From Todiramphus chloris collaris (Eukaryota > Chordata > Aves > Coraciiformes > Alcedinidae), in the NCBI GenBank assembly GCA_025345505.1, contig JANVCC010000047.1, positions 9,958,413 through 10,022,412 on the forward strand: a stretch of DNA of 64,000 nt, read 5' to 3'. Positions within the stretch are counted from its first letter, which is position 1, and each line of letters starts with the position of its first letter. Both the position numbers and the translations under genes were made by a program. Of this stretch, positions 22,500-35,846 are shown piece after piece. The notes beneath the pieces were generated by a model. That model was not told the origin of the DNA. It saw only the letters and a list, made by a program, of their open reading frames with translations, and ran no database searches.

Positions 22500-24713
22500 G
22501 CAAACAACTAACAAACAGAATAGCTTCAAATATAGACCATGAGCAGCATACTGCAGCACAGTCAACAGCCTGGTTTTTGTCTCTCAATATGTGGGAGACA
22601 CAGGTGAACTTTTTATTTTTATTAAGGCACATTGGTGTTCTAAGCTTCGAATGACACTCTAAACATTGTTTTATTAAATGCATTAAAAAAGCACACAGCC
22701 ATCCCAGACAGTCTTGTTCTTATTTCTACTAATTTCTGTAAGTTAGGTATGCTTTCAACATGCCAACCTTGATTTGAGAATATCACCTATACACAGGCAA
22801 AAGTTAGCAGTGCCACATCTGTTTGTGCTTACAACTCTACAAGGACTTTATGAATGTTAGCGATGCCTCAGTGTTGCATTTTGACAATAGATTCTTTTCA
22901 AGTCCAGCTGTGTGCCTTATGTAAATTCATGCAATAAATCTACAACAGAGTAAGGAACATATCCTCTATGTGTCAGATTCTAAGTGAACACCTTTCCCTC
23001 TGAGACGTCCTTCCAGTCTGGAAAGAGGAGAGTTTGCCCTCCACAAACCTTGAGCAGGAATCAAGGGCAAAATGTCCCACCCCCAAGTAAATATACCATG
23101 TTTCTTAGTTCTCCTTTGAAACACTTACTCTAGACAAAGTTGTATTGTTTTAAGTAGGAACCACCTAGATTAAAGAGTATTTCCTTCCACACTTCACAAC
23201 AATGCCTTTTTCCCCAATGTGAAAATAAACCAAAGTTTCCTGCTTGTCTCACGAGATCTTTGGATGATGACAACAGACTGCTCTTTAAACAGCTGTTCCA
23301 GTCCCTGATGAATTAAAAGATTTTGGAGGTACTGCAGTGACAATGCCTACATTCAGAATAAGAAAATCACAGCTATATTCTTCACGGTAAAACTGAGAGA
23401 GGAAAATAAATTCAGCTCAGAGAATTAGTTTCTGTGGTTGTTGCACTACAGCTGTTGTAGATGCAACACAATTAAGGTCTGAATTAGAATTTTCCATACT
23501 TGTACTTTGTTTTCATTAGGATTTATGTTTGCTCTGCTGAGTTTATTTTAAATAGGTGCACAGGTATGGAATGAAAATTAACTGCTCAGTTGGTTTGCCT
23601 AATATTTATTTATCTAGTCGTCTGAAGGATCTCCAGCAGCCTTTCTGAAGCCAAATGAAGGAAAATAAATATTAACAAAGGACATTTTTTTTCACAACTT
23701 TTTTTTTCTAAAGCAACTTGAATAATCATCCTCTAATTTCAGGCATTTCTTTGTCACTTATTTCATTGTTTTGTTTCCCTGATGGTTTGCACATCTAGAA
23801 CCTCAGTCCTTTGTGAGTTCTTCTGAATAGCGATGGTGGTCTAATTTTCCTTCCACAATCTTCAGGCTAAAGCACAGATTATTTCTGAGTTTCTCACACT
23901 GTTATTGCTCCATTATCTACAGGGATTGGGGGAAACAAGAGCTCTCCATCATTGACAACATAAGTCCATTTCTACAGCCCTCTCACAGAGTCTACCTACA
24001 TCTGCAGCTTCATTCCCCTGAAGAAAACTGGAAATGGCATTTAAAATGAAGAAAACAGACTTGTTTCTTGTTTCAATTCCCACAGCATATGCTTCATTCT
24101 GTACATAAGATGTAACTAGAAGATCTGTCAGCAAAAGAGCTAATTCCTAAGAGAAGCTTTGTGCCATTATGTCACTGAAAGGCTGGACAGCCATCAGGAC
24201 AACACTGAAGTTTCTGGCCTCCATTCTTGGCTACCATGTACCTACTCTGTCTTTTATCCAGTACAAAGCAACCCAAGTTGGCATAGTTACAACTGGAATA
24301 TTTTCCATGCAAAGATTTTCCTTCCATATGTACCCCAGTTTGCCCTCAAGCCAAGTATGACTACAAGCAGTAGTGCACAGCTGACTCATACTACCTCGAG
24401 CAACTACCAGCTGTTGGTCTATTAATAGAAAGGCTCAACTTTATTTTTCAGTAGGTGATCTGGTGGCATGAGAATATGAGGCCCCCTCGACTGCTCTTAG
24501 TTTGTCTTCCTACTTCTACTATCTCCCTTGATATTGCACATCTACCAGAAGACATAGATCTAATTGCAGCATCCTTTCCTGTTCTCTATATAACCTCTCA
24601 TCTCCAGTTTTTTCAATCTTGTGTTTGACTGTCCATCACCATGAACTAGCAGTCTCTTTGTCTTGGCATTAACACAGGATGGGGAAGAGAAGGGAAAATG
24701 GTCTATACACTGA

Positions 24714-24723
24714 CTTACGTAAG
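24714..24723. promoter_or_regulatory. Palindromic D-box-like site
   Basis: CTTACGTAAG is a perfect 10-bp palindrome containing TTACGTAA, the consensus of PAR-bZIP factors (DBP, HLF, TEF) and NFIL3. It sits in a small CpG-bearing patch (TTCGGCGG follows at about 24730). Whether it is bound is unknown; a single site can occur by chance. Confidence 0.3.
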
Positions 24724-25254
24724 ACAACTTCGGCGGCTAGTCTTGCTAGGATGCCTGTATATGGTACATAATATGACCGGCCAAAGGCAAAGAAGTGGAG
24801 GAATCTACTATAGGTGTCCTAAACAGCCCCCTGTGATATCTACCAGCTCTTTATAGGCTCTAGACCTCGGTAGATGGGTCTTTAAATCAGTACTCTTATA
24901 TTGGCCCCTTAAATGGTAAATGCCTCTTGTGTTTGTCATGAGTAACGCCTCTCACACATACATTGCCACACCATTCTCTTGTCCATTAACTGCCATTGTC
25001 AGTCTCTTTCTGTGGCAACGAATAAAAGTGTAGGGTATTGCTCACCTGGCAGGCATAGGTGATCTGAGCTCAACCTCAAAAGTCCTGCCTTTACAGCACC
25101 AAGACCTTTTTAGCTTAAATAATAACACTGGGCTTTCCCATTACAAATAAACAGAGTACTTTTTTTCAGCAGAAGTCCAGCTGTGCAGCAAAAGTGAGTT
25201 CTGAAGTGCTGTCTATATTGAGAAAAAGCACTTTAAAGCAGCCAGACACTTTCT

Positions 25255-25535
25255 GCTTACACAGACATTGTGCCCAGCTGGTATGCGTGGGAAAGTACCT
25301 TCAGGGAAGCTAATTAGGGGGCTATCTGTGCATTGGCTACATGGCACGCTGGAGCACCCTCCCAGACAACTCTACAGGGTGGATGGTTGAATTCAAATGG
25401 CCTCCGAAGTGCCAAAAACCAATTAGCGCTGGAGGTCAATACAAACAACCGTGGAACACTTGTCAGAACAAAATGGGATTCTTACTACAGAGCCTAGCAG
25501 CGCTAAGTCTGCTATAATGTTAATCATATAAAGTT
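25255..25535. promoter_or_regulatory. Candidate conserved non-coding element
   Basis: The block differs from its surroundings. It is balanced in GC, free of simple repeats, and holds several homeodomain-type cores (CTAATTAGG at about 25310, CCAATTAGCG at about 25420) together with retained CpGs. No long frame crosses it. The look is that of a vertebrate developmental enhancer. Conservation cannot be tested from one sequence, so this is inference. Confidence 0.3.
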
Positions 25536-26578
25536 AAAAGTAAGTTGGCCTGCTCTGAGTCCCTCTGTTAGCCTCAGTGTATGTTACATATGGATAACTT
25601 CACGTTAAAAGATCCTGGCAGAGCAGAAAGGGTAGTTTTAACCTACTGCCATATGAAGAAATTACCTCATCATACCATTTGGAGAAACAAAAAGTGTCAG
25701 ACAGGATCTTAAGCACTGCTTTCCTAAAAAGCCACTTGGAAGTGTGACTCGCTATTTTAGTTGCATTACTTTTCTGCAATGTTTGGAGGGATACCATAAG
25801 TAAAAAAGAAGCAAAACAAATACATGTACCAACTACAGTCCTTTTATCATTAGAAAAGAGACAACATATCTGTTGCTGGCTTCCCTGATAACACTAAAAG
25901 TCATAATTTGGATAGTGATGTGACCTCTGAAAGGGGGGAGTCTTCTCCATTTAAGTCAGTGCTGAAGTACATTTTAAACTTAAGACCTGGCCTCTGTTTT
26001 AAGGTGTAATTGCATAGTTTGTAGTCTCTCCAGAAAAATCCATGCAGTGTCAGCCAGTTCCTCTCAATTATTATATGTAACACTCAAAAGAAAGAATCAT
26101 AAATAAAACAGATAAAGTCAAAAGAAGTATTTAAATTTCATTAATCAGTTGTCTGAGAAGCTGCCTTGAGCCAGCAAACTGAATCTTCTGTAACCTTCTG
26201 CCAGAGGTTATGGTCTGGGTTATTTTGTTGTTCAGCAGGGAAGTCTGCTGCTATTTAAGACAAAATGATGTTTTAGTTTCTCCTTAGATTATTAGAAGAA
26301 ACAGAGAAATGTAAACAAAGGGTTGACAGAATTTTTCTCTGTCTCTTTATACTTTGGTAATGGTATCGAGGTAATACCTTTCTATTGCAGCAGTAGCAAT
26401 GAAACAGCAGGTAACATATGATGCTGCTGCCAGGCAGCTTCCTTCTTTGTCCTCTTGTTTGTTCACATCAAAAAGGCAGGGGAATGTGCTGAGATAGCAA
26501 AAGAACGGGAGGTGAAGTATAGGAGCTCTTTGCTTTCCTTGCTTCATCCAAAGAGAGTTTTCCTTCCTTCTTCCACAG
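25536..26578. other. AT-rich non-coding DNA
   Basis: No coding region or repeat is recognised between the candidate regulatory block and the candidate exon. Confidence 0.5.
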
Positions 26579-26687
26579 TTTTGGGAGAGAGAACAGGGCT
26601 CCCGGTACTTGCTCACTAGCTGCTGCCGTCTTTCGTTGGCGCAGCCGGCAGTGCCAGCAGCTTCTTCGGTTCGTGTGCCTGCAGCAG
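26579..26687 (+). other. Candidate exon (CpG-bearing)
   Basis: A pyrimidine tract ending TTCTTCCACAG precedes this block, and CAG/GTAACA follows it, giving an acceptor and donor 109 bp apart on the + strand. The block is GC-rich with about six CpGs in an AT-rich neighbourhood. One frame stays open throughout (starts FWEREQGSRYLLTSCC). The peptide matches no family I know, so it may be a non-coding RNA exon or a chance arrangement. A 115-codon minus-strand frame also crosses it. Confidence 0.25.
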
Positions 26688-28894
26688 GTAACACCCTGTG
26701 GCAGGAACTCTGGAAATATCCCTCCCAATATCAAGCCTCTCCTGTATTCACAACTTCTTCTCAGATATTTATTCAGTTGAATTACCTTTAACAGAAGTTC
26801 AGATTCTGTTTCAAGTTAGTCCAAACACGCCTGTTTTTATAAATAAGTCACTGCAACTGCAGTGTTTAAATTTTCACAATTCTTAAAGTGATTCTTTAGC
26901 ATAAACAGTCCCTACAGACATACAAACAGTTCTTAAGAATTCAAGAGCGGAGAGCGTTGTGTATCTTATTTTTGAAGGTCTGTTGCATAAGTAATACCTT
27001 ATTGCCAGTGAATCCTCAGGTGAACATAAATATTCTGTATTGAAGCAGGTTTTCATTTAACAACTATTGAGAATGTTTACTTTGTATTAATAATAATAAT
27101 AATGGCTTTTATAGTTCTAAAATTTACTTTTGAAAGATGGCTCTATCTTCCTCTAAAAGTTTCCTAAAGTCTTCACTGTAAACCCAACCATTTTCCTATG
27201 AAAGTATTCTTAAAGGCTCAAAAATCTCAAGCTGAACTGTTTTTTTGTTCTTATGGAAAGACAGATGGGAAAGTGGAAAAGAAAGACTTCACACAGTTGC
27301 TCTCTCTCCCTCTCTCAGGTTTAGATGGCATTGACAATCTGAGTGCTTGCCCCTTTAAGATTCCCTAAAAATGATTTCTTTGTGTTCACTAAGAAGGGAG
27401 AGAGGCTTTGCACAACAGTATCTTTCTTTTCAGTTAATAGTTCCTGCATGTTTTCCACAGTTTTGTAGTAGCTCCACTCACAGCTTACAATTAGGGAAAC
27501 AACTCTTTGGAGGAATTTGCAATAGCTAGCATTCAGTGTTTTCTTTCCAGTATGGTATAAATATATTTGGACTATTATAGCATATTAGAAATTCTGAAAA
27601 TGCATTCCAGAGCCTAGAGTGGGACCTAGACCTAATAAGAATTTGCAGGTAGGAAAGCCTTCTCCTGAAATCTGATGGCACTGGAAACATTAGGGCAGCA
27701 CATATTTTGTACAGATGTCATTAATTAGTCTGAACAATTTTCTTTGAAAAGCAAGCAAACTATACATGACTATAGACTGTTTTCTCCAAATATCATTTAC
27801 ACATAGCTATTCCTTCAAATTTCCTAAAAGAATAAGAGACTCTGTAGAAATCTGAATTTAATTGAAATATTTTTTGTAATAACTTTTCTGACAGCAAAAT
27901 TAAGCTTTATAATTTGTGATCCCTCCGAATTTGCAAACCCTCTCACACCAGGATTTGGTTCCTTGTAAAATCTCTCTTCCTTGGTGCTAACATTTACAAT
28001 ACTCTGTTAGTGCATAATCATATACTGGTTTGTCCATGCCGCTTCAGCTGCACCAGGGCACAGAAGGAACAATGTGTAATTACTGATGAGCTACTTGACT
28101 CTTTTAATTTTGCAGAGTATAGCCCCAGATCTTATTTTCTGCACAACATCCAAATCCCACTAAATGATAGATTTGTTAACTTCTTCATAATATATTCCAT
28201 TACAGTTGTTACTGTTATCTCTGAATATTCTCACAAAACTCCAGAGAGTTTATTACCCTTACTTGTTGGCTGGAGAATCGAGGAATGCATACATCAAGGT
28301 GAAAAAGAAACATTAATTCAAAGTGGCCAATCTGAGACTCCGGGAGCCTAGCTTTACAGAACATCAACACTATAGAGCAATGTGTGTTCAAGACACCACA
28401 CTACTGATTTATCACTGAGAATAGTACTGGTGATGGAAATACAAAGGAAATTCTATCTCTTAAAACAGATGCTTCTCTTCAAACCATGCTTTCTGCTATT
28501 TCAGTACTCGCTGAAATCTCATCTTGATAGAAGGATTGTATTTTGAGAATGTCAAATGCCTAATTTGAAGGTAGATTTTTTGTGGTGATTCAAACTTTTA
28601 AAAGATGATAGACTTCTCGTATGGCAATACAACCTAAAATTTAACTACTCCATTTAAACAATCTGAAAATGCTTGTTTAATAAAAACTGTCCCCCTAGAT
28701 ATTATCTTATCTGAGGAATATACACTGTTTTGGAACAAATCCATATTTCAAAAGCTTCAAATGCTTTAAATAACAGAACTTCGTGCTGTCAGAGTTGTGA
28801 GTACTTGGCACTTTTGCAATCAAACAGCCTGAGCCCAGCTGCACTGACGCCTGTCAGGAGGTAATAAACACAGTCAGAGAGCACCTGTGAGGAG
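26688..28894. other. AT-rich non-coding DNA
   Basis: Contains a short (AAT)n run near 27088-27100. No gene or element is recognised. Confidence 0.5.
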
Positions 28895-28975
28895 TTTGGG
28901 TGAATGACTTGCCCAGGATCACACTGAGAACTTTTTGGCAGATGTACATTTAGAATCCAGACTCTTGGGTAGATT
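28895..28975 (-). mobile_element. MIR SINE core fragment
   Basis: TGACTTGCCCAGGATCACAC, then TTTTTGGCAGATG and GAATCCAGACTCTTGGG, follow the inverted MIR core (TGACTTGCCCAAGGTCACAC..., GGCAGAGC..., GAACCCAGG.CT). The order and spacing are preserved over about 80 bp, so the call is firm despite divergence. MIR is a tRNA-derived SINE that spread before the amniote radiation and is long inactive. Confidence 0.75.
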
Positions 28976-31900
28976 GCAGCAGCCTCAGCCAGAAAACAAT
29001 TATTCATTCCTTTGGCCCAATTCCTTTTCCATTCTTTGCACACCTTTCAGCTTTAGCTACAGATGATGCAACAGTCCTTCAGAAAATATGCCTATTTCAT
29101 CACACACCTCTAATTCATCCCAAACATAGAACTCGTTGTGCAAAGAGAGACTGGAACCCATAGGAAAAGAGAAAATGTAATCACACAGTTCAGATTCTTT
29201 TCATGCTCACGTACAGGGATGATACCCTCAACAAGGCAGGGAAACATGATTTAGATAAAACTACTGAAAAGCAGATGGAAAATGTATTAGAAAAGTGGGT
29301 ACATCATCTGGAATGCAGTTCTCTGCAAATGAGTGCCAACTGAAGTAGGATCAATCACCTATAAAAATATAAATTGAGGAGTGGTCCAGAGCCAAGTCCT
29401 TGCACCTTCATTCCAGTTCAGTGCCAACCTGCACTTCTCAGTCTTCCCATCCTGACTCCATTTGGATGCCCTAACCCTTTCCACTTCACCCATATCCAGG
29501 GTCCTGTTGCAGGCCTGCCCCATGTTGCTGGCAGTAGGGCCACTGATCAATCAATCAATGCCTTTTTGACAATTCTGGCCCAGTTTTTTGTCCTTCCCTT
29601 TGTGCTCACCCATACCCCCCCCCCCCCCCCGAGTTGTTGGGCAAGCAAATAGTACTCTCATGAAAAAGCTGTTGCTCTTCCCAAAGAATATTTCAAGCCC
29701 TTACTCCAAAACATAAAATGAGTGGAATATTACAATTAAAGCCATCATTTTGATTAATTACAGGAAAAAAAAAAAACCAAACTGTTTTTATTTATTTCTC
29801 TGGCCTCTTTTCCAAATGGACAAAGATTTTTATTATCTGAAGCAGATCCTGGATGAACATTTCAGGTTATCTATAATCAAATCTATGAACAGCTGAATTG
29901 GAAGATAATGTCAGAGCTATCTGATGCTCCTATCAAAGTTTAAAACACCTTTTTAATGTGTGCTCTGTTCCCACTCCTCACAGCTTCTTAAAGAGATATT
30001 TCTACCTTGGTATATCATAAGTAATTTAACTGAAGTGGCAGAGGTATGTTCATAAGCAATTAGCAAATTTGGGTTGTAAACAGTGTGACACTGATGGACC
30101 TGTTGAAGGTAGGAACTGGGAATGCAACAATTAAATTATTATTAAACTGTGATTCCCCTTATCTTCCTCTCTCTTCCTCATGGTAAAATGTGAAATGTCA
30201 TTCCCTCCCTCCCCGCTTCATTCCTGCAAGCCTTTCCTGAGCTGCTATCCCTCTATATGCACACAGCAGGAATGAAAGGTAATATTCACATCAGAATCAG
30301 TAGGACCCAACTGAATGCTACAGCCCCTTTAATTGACTTACTTTGTAAGATGACTAATTCTTGGTCAATGTCTTGTTGAATACACAAGTCTGTTTGGTGG
30401 ATGCCTTTTCTTTAACTACCGTGTCACAGAGAACAGACTTTGGTTACCACTTAATTTACAGACTAGACACCAAGCGAATGTTAATATGTCATTGCAGTTC
30501 ACCACCCGTACTTCAGCTGCTTCGAAGGCACGCCTTTCCAAACCTAAGCGTAGCTTCTCATATATCTTATTTGCAGTTTTATGGTACATCTCAAGGCTTT
30601 CTGAAATAATGGTAGTATCCATCCATCTTCTTAGCCTTCATGGTTTCCCATGCACTGAATAAATGTTTGCATAAGCAATAAATTTGCTTATTTTTCCCAT
30701 GTGTTTCTGAGTACTTCTAGCTGCTCTGTATACTTTCTGGATAAAGTGGCCTATCAATTTAAATGGCTTCTAATCACTATCATTCACTCACTTTACAGTT
30801 AACTTATGATTATACTCTTCATATACTGTCCTTGGAAGCCTAGTTATTGATTTATGAAACTTTAGCCTTTATCTTTTGCTGAAAAAAATGTAAAATAATT
30901 TTTCACTATTTCTAAACCTTTGGCAACATCATAACAGTGATAAAAACAATCTTACCAGCCAGCGTTTGTCTCCCATACACACACTTCACCAAAATTAAGG
31001 TGTACTTTCCAGTTCCTTAGTTCAATCCAATTTTGTCTTTTGGAAAATATCATAGGTTTTTATTATGTAGGTTCAGTTCCATCCTCTAGTTAATCTATTA
31101 CTCTTACAAAGCTGTATGTCTGGAAAGCATATCAAATACATATAGCTATCAAAAATTTGGTTTTGTTATGCAAGCAAAAGATACTGGTGTAGGTTTAATT
31201 TTTGGGCTGCATAATGACTTAAAACAGCATATAAAGGACTTACTTATGACACTAACTTCATGGCATCATTCATTACCAGAAAAGGTTCTGCATTCACTCA
31301 AAAAGAAACTGATTCTCTCATTCAGAAAATCTGGTCAGGTGGATAATTTAATCTGGAAAAGATGGAACATTGGACATTTGTTTTATAGCTAATCTGATAG
31401 GACCATGTATACTTAATATTTGAAAGAAAGATCCTGTAGTGTCTCTTTCACCACTGTCAAATTACCGCAAGGCTGCTGTAATCACCTTCTAAAATACAGT
31501 AACAGGAGTAGATCAAAGTCCCTGTAATGAATGAAACTAGAAATTGCGTCAAGACATAATATTTTTAGAAGAAACTCAGGCAGTATAGTTAAAGTTTCAT
31601 TTGGTTTTACTTATTTGCCTACTGAAACAGCTTTTACACTTCTAAAATTATCCTTCCCTTCTTCTTTCTTCCACCCACCCACAAATACATTGGAACTGAC
31701 AATGGAAAAATATTTTCTAATTCACATGAACACAGAGCAAAGATTTCCATCTTCAGACAGGTATAGTTTTCTGTGAACTGATTAATCATTCTTTGCAGAC
31801 AAGATAAAAACTCTATATAACTGAACAAGTTCTAACTAATGTTACATCAGGAGAGATTGTTCAGTGCTCTGAGGTTTAAATTTTAATGAGAGTACAGACT

Positions 31901-34239
31901 CTGATGCCAGACCCTGGTGAACACAGTAGCAGTTCAAACACACAGGGATTAGGCGGCCAAATGGAGAACTCCTTTCTGAGTTGGCCAGGCTTGAAGTTTG
32001 ATCAGGATCTGCATGCATACCAAAGCAAGTGGGAAGTAAGGAAGCAGCAGCCGGTCTCTGTGACTTACTGATATTCACTGGGAGACACAACAATATATTT
32101 TAAACTTTCTAACTAACTGCTACTTCCACCAAACTCAGAGACAGCAGATAGCCCTGTGGCTGGAAAGCTGTCTCTGAACCTGTCCCAGTGTGGTGTGCCT
32201 CCTGGAGTGGCTAATATATGACTTGTCATTGGCTCAGTGCTGTATCCATTAAATTTTCTTTGAAGAGAATCAAATCAAACATATTCTAATGAAATCTAAT
32301 GTAAATATTCCATTGCAGCTTAATCGTATTTCATAACTTAACCTACTCTTCCTTAGTATATTGGTATCTCTACATTACAGAGTAAGAGTATAGACTTTCT
32401 TGGGGCAATTGTCTGGATTACATTTTTTTTTTTTTTAAGTCCTATTCAATTCAGGACAGTCTCAACCTCATAATCTGAATGAATTGCTTTCCTTAACTTG
32501 AATCTCCTCAGGGCTTTTATCTCACTGGAGTAGTTATAAAACAAAGTGCTTTTAAGGCGGAAAAGGCCGAGAAACAGAGAAAACAGACAAGAAATTAAAG
32601 GACAAAACTTGTCAGCTTACTTTGAGTACCTGAGTATACTTCTATCCAGGATAACTGGGCTGAAGTATCACTTATATAATACATACTTAATATTCTGAAA
32701 CTCCTTGCTACAGGAGTTTGTGAATGCATGAGTTGAAAAAGGAACTGGAGAAAGCTGTGAGAAAAGAATCCCGTTGAGAGTTCTCAATTCAAAGGCAACT
32801 CTGTCCCAGGAAGTCCATGACAATTCACTTGCAGGAGGCTGAGAGGGTTTGATGGGAAAGCAATTTAACATGTTGTTCTTGCCCTTGTACTCTAACCAAG
32901 ACATCTGCTATTGGCCTTTTATCAGCTGCAGGAGCACCAGGGTAGCTGGCTCTCTGAGCAGAGACAGCACAGGTGATATCATGGATTCAGTCAAACAAAC
33001 AACAAGCATACAGAAAGAGAGAACATTGGTTTGATTCAAAATAAACCCAAGAATTAAAAAAATAAATAATAATTAAAAAGATTCAAGACAATAGTCTTCA
33101 CTTTCAAAGTCTCTGGTGGCTGGCCAAAAGATAAGCATAGGAATGAACTGTTGGTGGAAGCAGGAAGACTTAAAAGGAAGAAATGTCTCCAGGAAAACCT
33201 GAGACTTTTATTTTCTTTTAAGAAAATTAGTAGCACAGCTGGAAGTGTCTATGAAAAGTGTTTGGGTTTGTTATCATTTAAATCATGTCTGAAAATTAAT
33301 TCACATCCACTCTGTGAAAGATCACAGGCATGTAACTTGAAACTTTTTACAAAAAGGGACTTGACAGGAGCGTAATGCAGGGGAAACATGATTTGGGAAT
33401 ATGGTGAATTAGCTGTAGTGATTGAGGGAATAGAAAAGATAAAAACCTTAATGAAATTCACTCAAAACAAATGGACAGACTGCAAATACCTCTGAGAGCA
33501 GTAATACAGAGGGAACTAGAGATATCCAAAATGTGAGAAGATAAAAAGAGATCCAAATAGAAAAACTGTGAGGTAATACAATAAGGAATTAGCTGAAATG
33601 TAACTATTTGGTCAAAGAAGAGAGAAATCTGGAGAGGAGTATAGTATACTGCAGAGGAAAGCTAAATAAAAGAAAAAAATAGTCTGTTATTTTTTCCTCA
33701 GTCTGACTATACATTTTCATTTTGAAGTTTAGTTGGATGTTTTCTTGAAGTAAAACTGAACAAAATGAAATATTTCTTCCCACCATTCAAAATGCTTCAA
33801 CTAAAAACTGACATGGAACAGTGAACATTTTAACCTTTGAAACAGGTTTACAGTAAGCTGAACATGAGTTATATCCCTCAAGAGCAATATTTCTTTTTTG
33901 CAGTAGTGGACAAGATGTGTTTTTGGAACCATATCTGTTAAGATGGGAAGACTTCAAGAAATCAACATGATGCCTTCTTTATTGCAGAATCATCACACAA
34001 CTAGCAGGAGAAACACAGGAATCAAATAAAAAACAAAAAAAAAAAACCTACAAAAACTTGCAGCTTCAGAGAGCACTGAGTTTAGTTGCCTAGCTTATGT
34101 GTAAGCCTTCCTGATAGGACTCACTGAATCTGACTCAACAGCACTATGTCCAGGGAAAAACTGTTGTATCTTCTTCACACCCTCAGAGTCTTTCATCAGC
34201 TACATTTACTATTTTGAAAATTTCCATTTTCTTAGTTCA
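28976..34239. other. Unique AT-rich DNA, no gene seen
   Basis: More than 5 kb without a recognisable gene or transposon. It holds a C16 run, a T14-type run near 32420 and several short random frames (up to about 80 codons). Confidence 0.55.
29615..29630. repeat. C16 homopolymer
   Basis: A run of 16 C, rare in this AT-rich setting. The true length may differ because such runs are hard to sequence. Confidence 0.9.
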
Positions 34240-34500
34240 CTGTGAAGTTTAGCTGTGTTCATTACAATTAGGTTTTCCCACACTCCAGATCTGATCATTG
34301 CCAAGGGAGGAATGGCAGCTGAGCCAACATGGGAATGTGCAGTGCATTAAAATTTCCTTTGCACTCGAGGAACGAGGAGGCATCTGTTTTCCACATTCCT
34401 TGTAGCATGCTCCTCTGTCATCCCATCAAAGTGCTACTGTAGATCCGCTGACATGAGCTCAGTGTGACGTCATGGATCAGAGGAGGGGAGGAGAGGGAGG
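34240..34500 (+). promoter_or_regulatory. Candidate regulatory block with a CRE
   Basis: Just left of the CR1 at 34560 lies unique DNA with a perfect palindromic cAMP-response element TGACGTCA at 34465-34472. CpGs (CACTCGAGGAACGAGG at about 34365, GATCCGCTGACATG) and an ACATTCCT TEAD-type core lie upstream. CRE half-sites are common but full palindromes with CpG are less so. No transcript start is visible. Function is inferred only. Confidence 0.25.
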
Positions 34501-35142
34501 GAAAGCTTTGTCCCATGTTGGTGAGAGGACTGTATCGCATAGGAAAGGACACTGGCCCAAGTCCCCATCCAGCCACCTTTCAGGATATCCACCATTATGA
34601 CCTGATGATATAAGCTGTTCAGGAAGGACAGGCAGGGTAGGACGGGAGGAGGTGCTGCCCTCTACACCAGTGACCAGCTGGAATCCATGGAGTTACATAT
34701 GAGGAAGGGTGATGAGCCAGTTGAGGTGTATGGGTTAAGATTAAAGGGAAGACAGGGGAAGGAGATGTTATGGTCAGGGTCTGCTACAGGCCACCTGACC
34801 AGCAGAGCCAAGCAGATGAGGACCTCCATAGGCAGATAGAAATGGCTTCATGTTCACAGGCCTTGGTCCTTGTAGGGGATTTTAACCACCCTGACATCTG
34901 ATGGAGGGACAGCACAGCAAGGCACCAGCAATCCAGGATGTTCCTGGAGTGTGTAAATGATAACTTCCTCCTCCAAATGGTAGAGGAACTGACAAGGAAA
35001 GGGGCTATGCTGGACCTTTTTTTGAACAACAGGGAAGGGCTGGTGACTGATGTAAAACTTGGAGACAACCTTGGCTGCAGTGATCACGAAGTGATAAGAG
35101 TTTAAGATCCTCAGGGCAGCTAGGAGGAAGTACTCTAAGCTT

Positions 35143-35846
35143 ATGACCCTGGACTTTAGGCGTGCAGACTTTGATTGCTTCAGGGATCTGCTGGCCAAAG
35201 TGCTGTGGGACAAAGCCCTAGAGGGTAGGGGGGCCCAGGACAGCTGGTCGGTATTCAAGGGTCACCTTCTCAGTGCCCAGGAGCAAACTATACTGGCAAA
35301 GAGAAAGGCAGGAAAGAATGCTAGGAGACCTGCCTGGATGAACAAGGAACTCCTCGACATGCTGTCACGCAAAAAAAAACTCTGCAAGGAGTGGAAAGAA
35401 GAACAGCTAGAATGGGGGGCGTACAAGGAAGCTGCCCGAGCAGCAAGAGACCTGGTTAGAAGAGCTAAAGCTCAGTTAGAATTAAATCTAGCCAGGGAGA
35501 TTAAGGGAAATGACAAAAATTTCTACAGGTATATCAGTGGAAAGAACAAGACTAGGGAAGGTGTGGGCCCTCTCAGAAAGGAAACAGAACTGGTGGCAAG
35601 TGATGCTGAGAAGGCTGAGGTCCTCAATAACTTCTTTTCCTCAGTCTTCACTGGCAAGGGCTCCAGCCACACCCCCAGAGTCACAAAAGTTGATGGCAGG
35701 CGTTGGATGAAAGAACTGCCCATTGCAAATGAAGATCAGGTTCGTTACCATCTGATGAACCTGAAAGTGCACAAGTCCATGGGATCCGACGGGATACACC
35801 CACGGGTGCTGAGGGAACTGGAGGATGGGGTTGCTAAACCACTATC
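35143..35846 (+). pseudogene. CR1 ORF2, endonuclease-RT linker segment
   Basis: This open + frame covers the region between the endonuclease and RT of CR1 ORF2. It begins TLDFRRADFDCFRDLL and continues with VLWDKALEGRGAQDSW, RRPAWMNKELLDMLSRKK, YRYISGKNKTREGVGPL and VLNNFFSSVFTGKG. It ends with GSDGIHPRVLRELED before the LTR insertion at 35847. This linker is typical of the Jockey/CR1 clade. The frame reads on into the LTR for about 34 codons, giving a meaningless tail. The segment itself shows no stop or frameshift, which suggests a fairly young copy. Confidence 0.9.

Larger units (their letters stand above)
21092..25254. other. Unique AT-rich DNA, no gene seen
   Basis: Apart from a short MIR match, an A20 run and a small palindrome, nothing is recognised. 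Frames stay below about 90 codons and look random. Confidence 0.5.
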
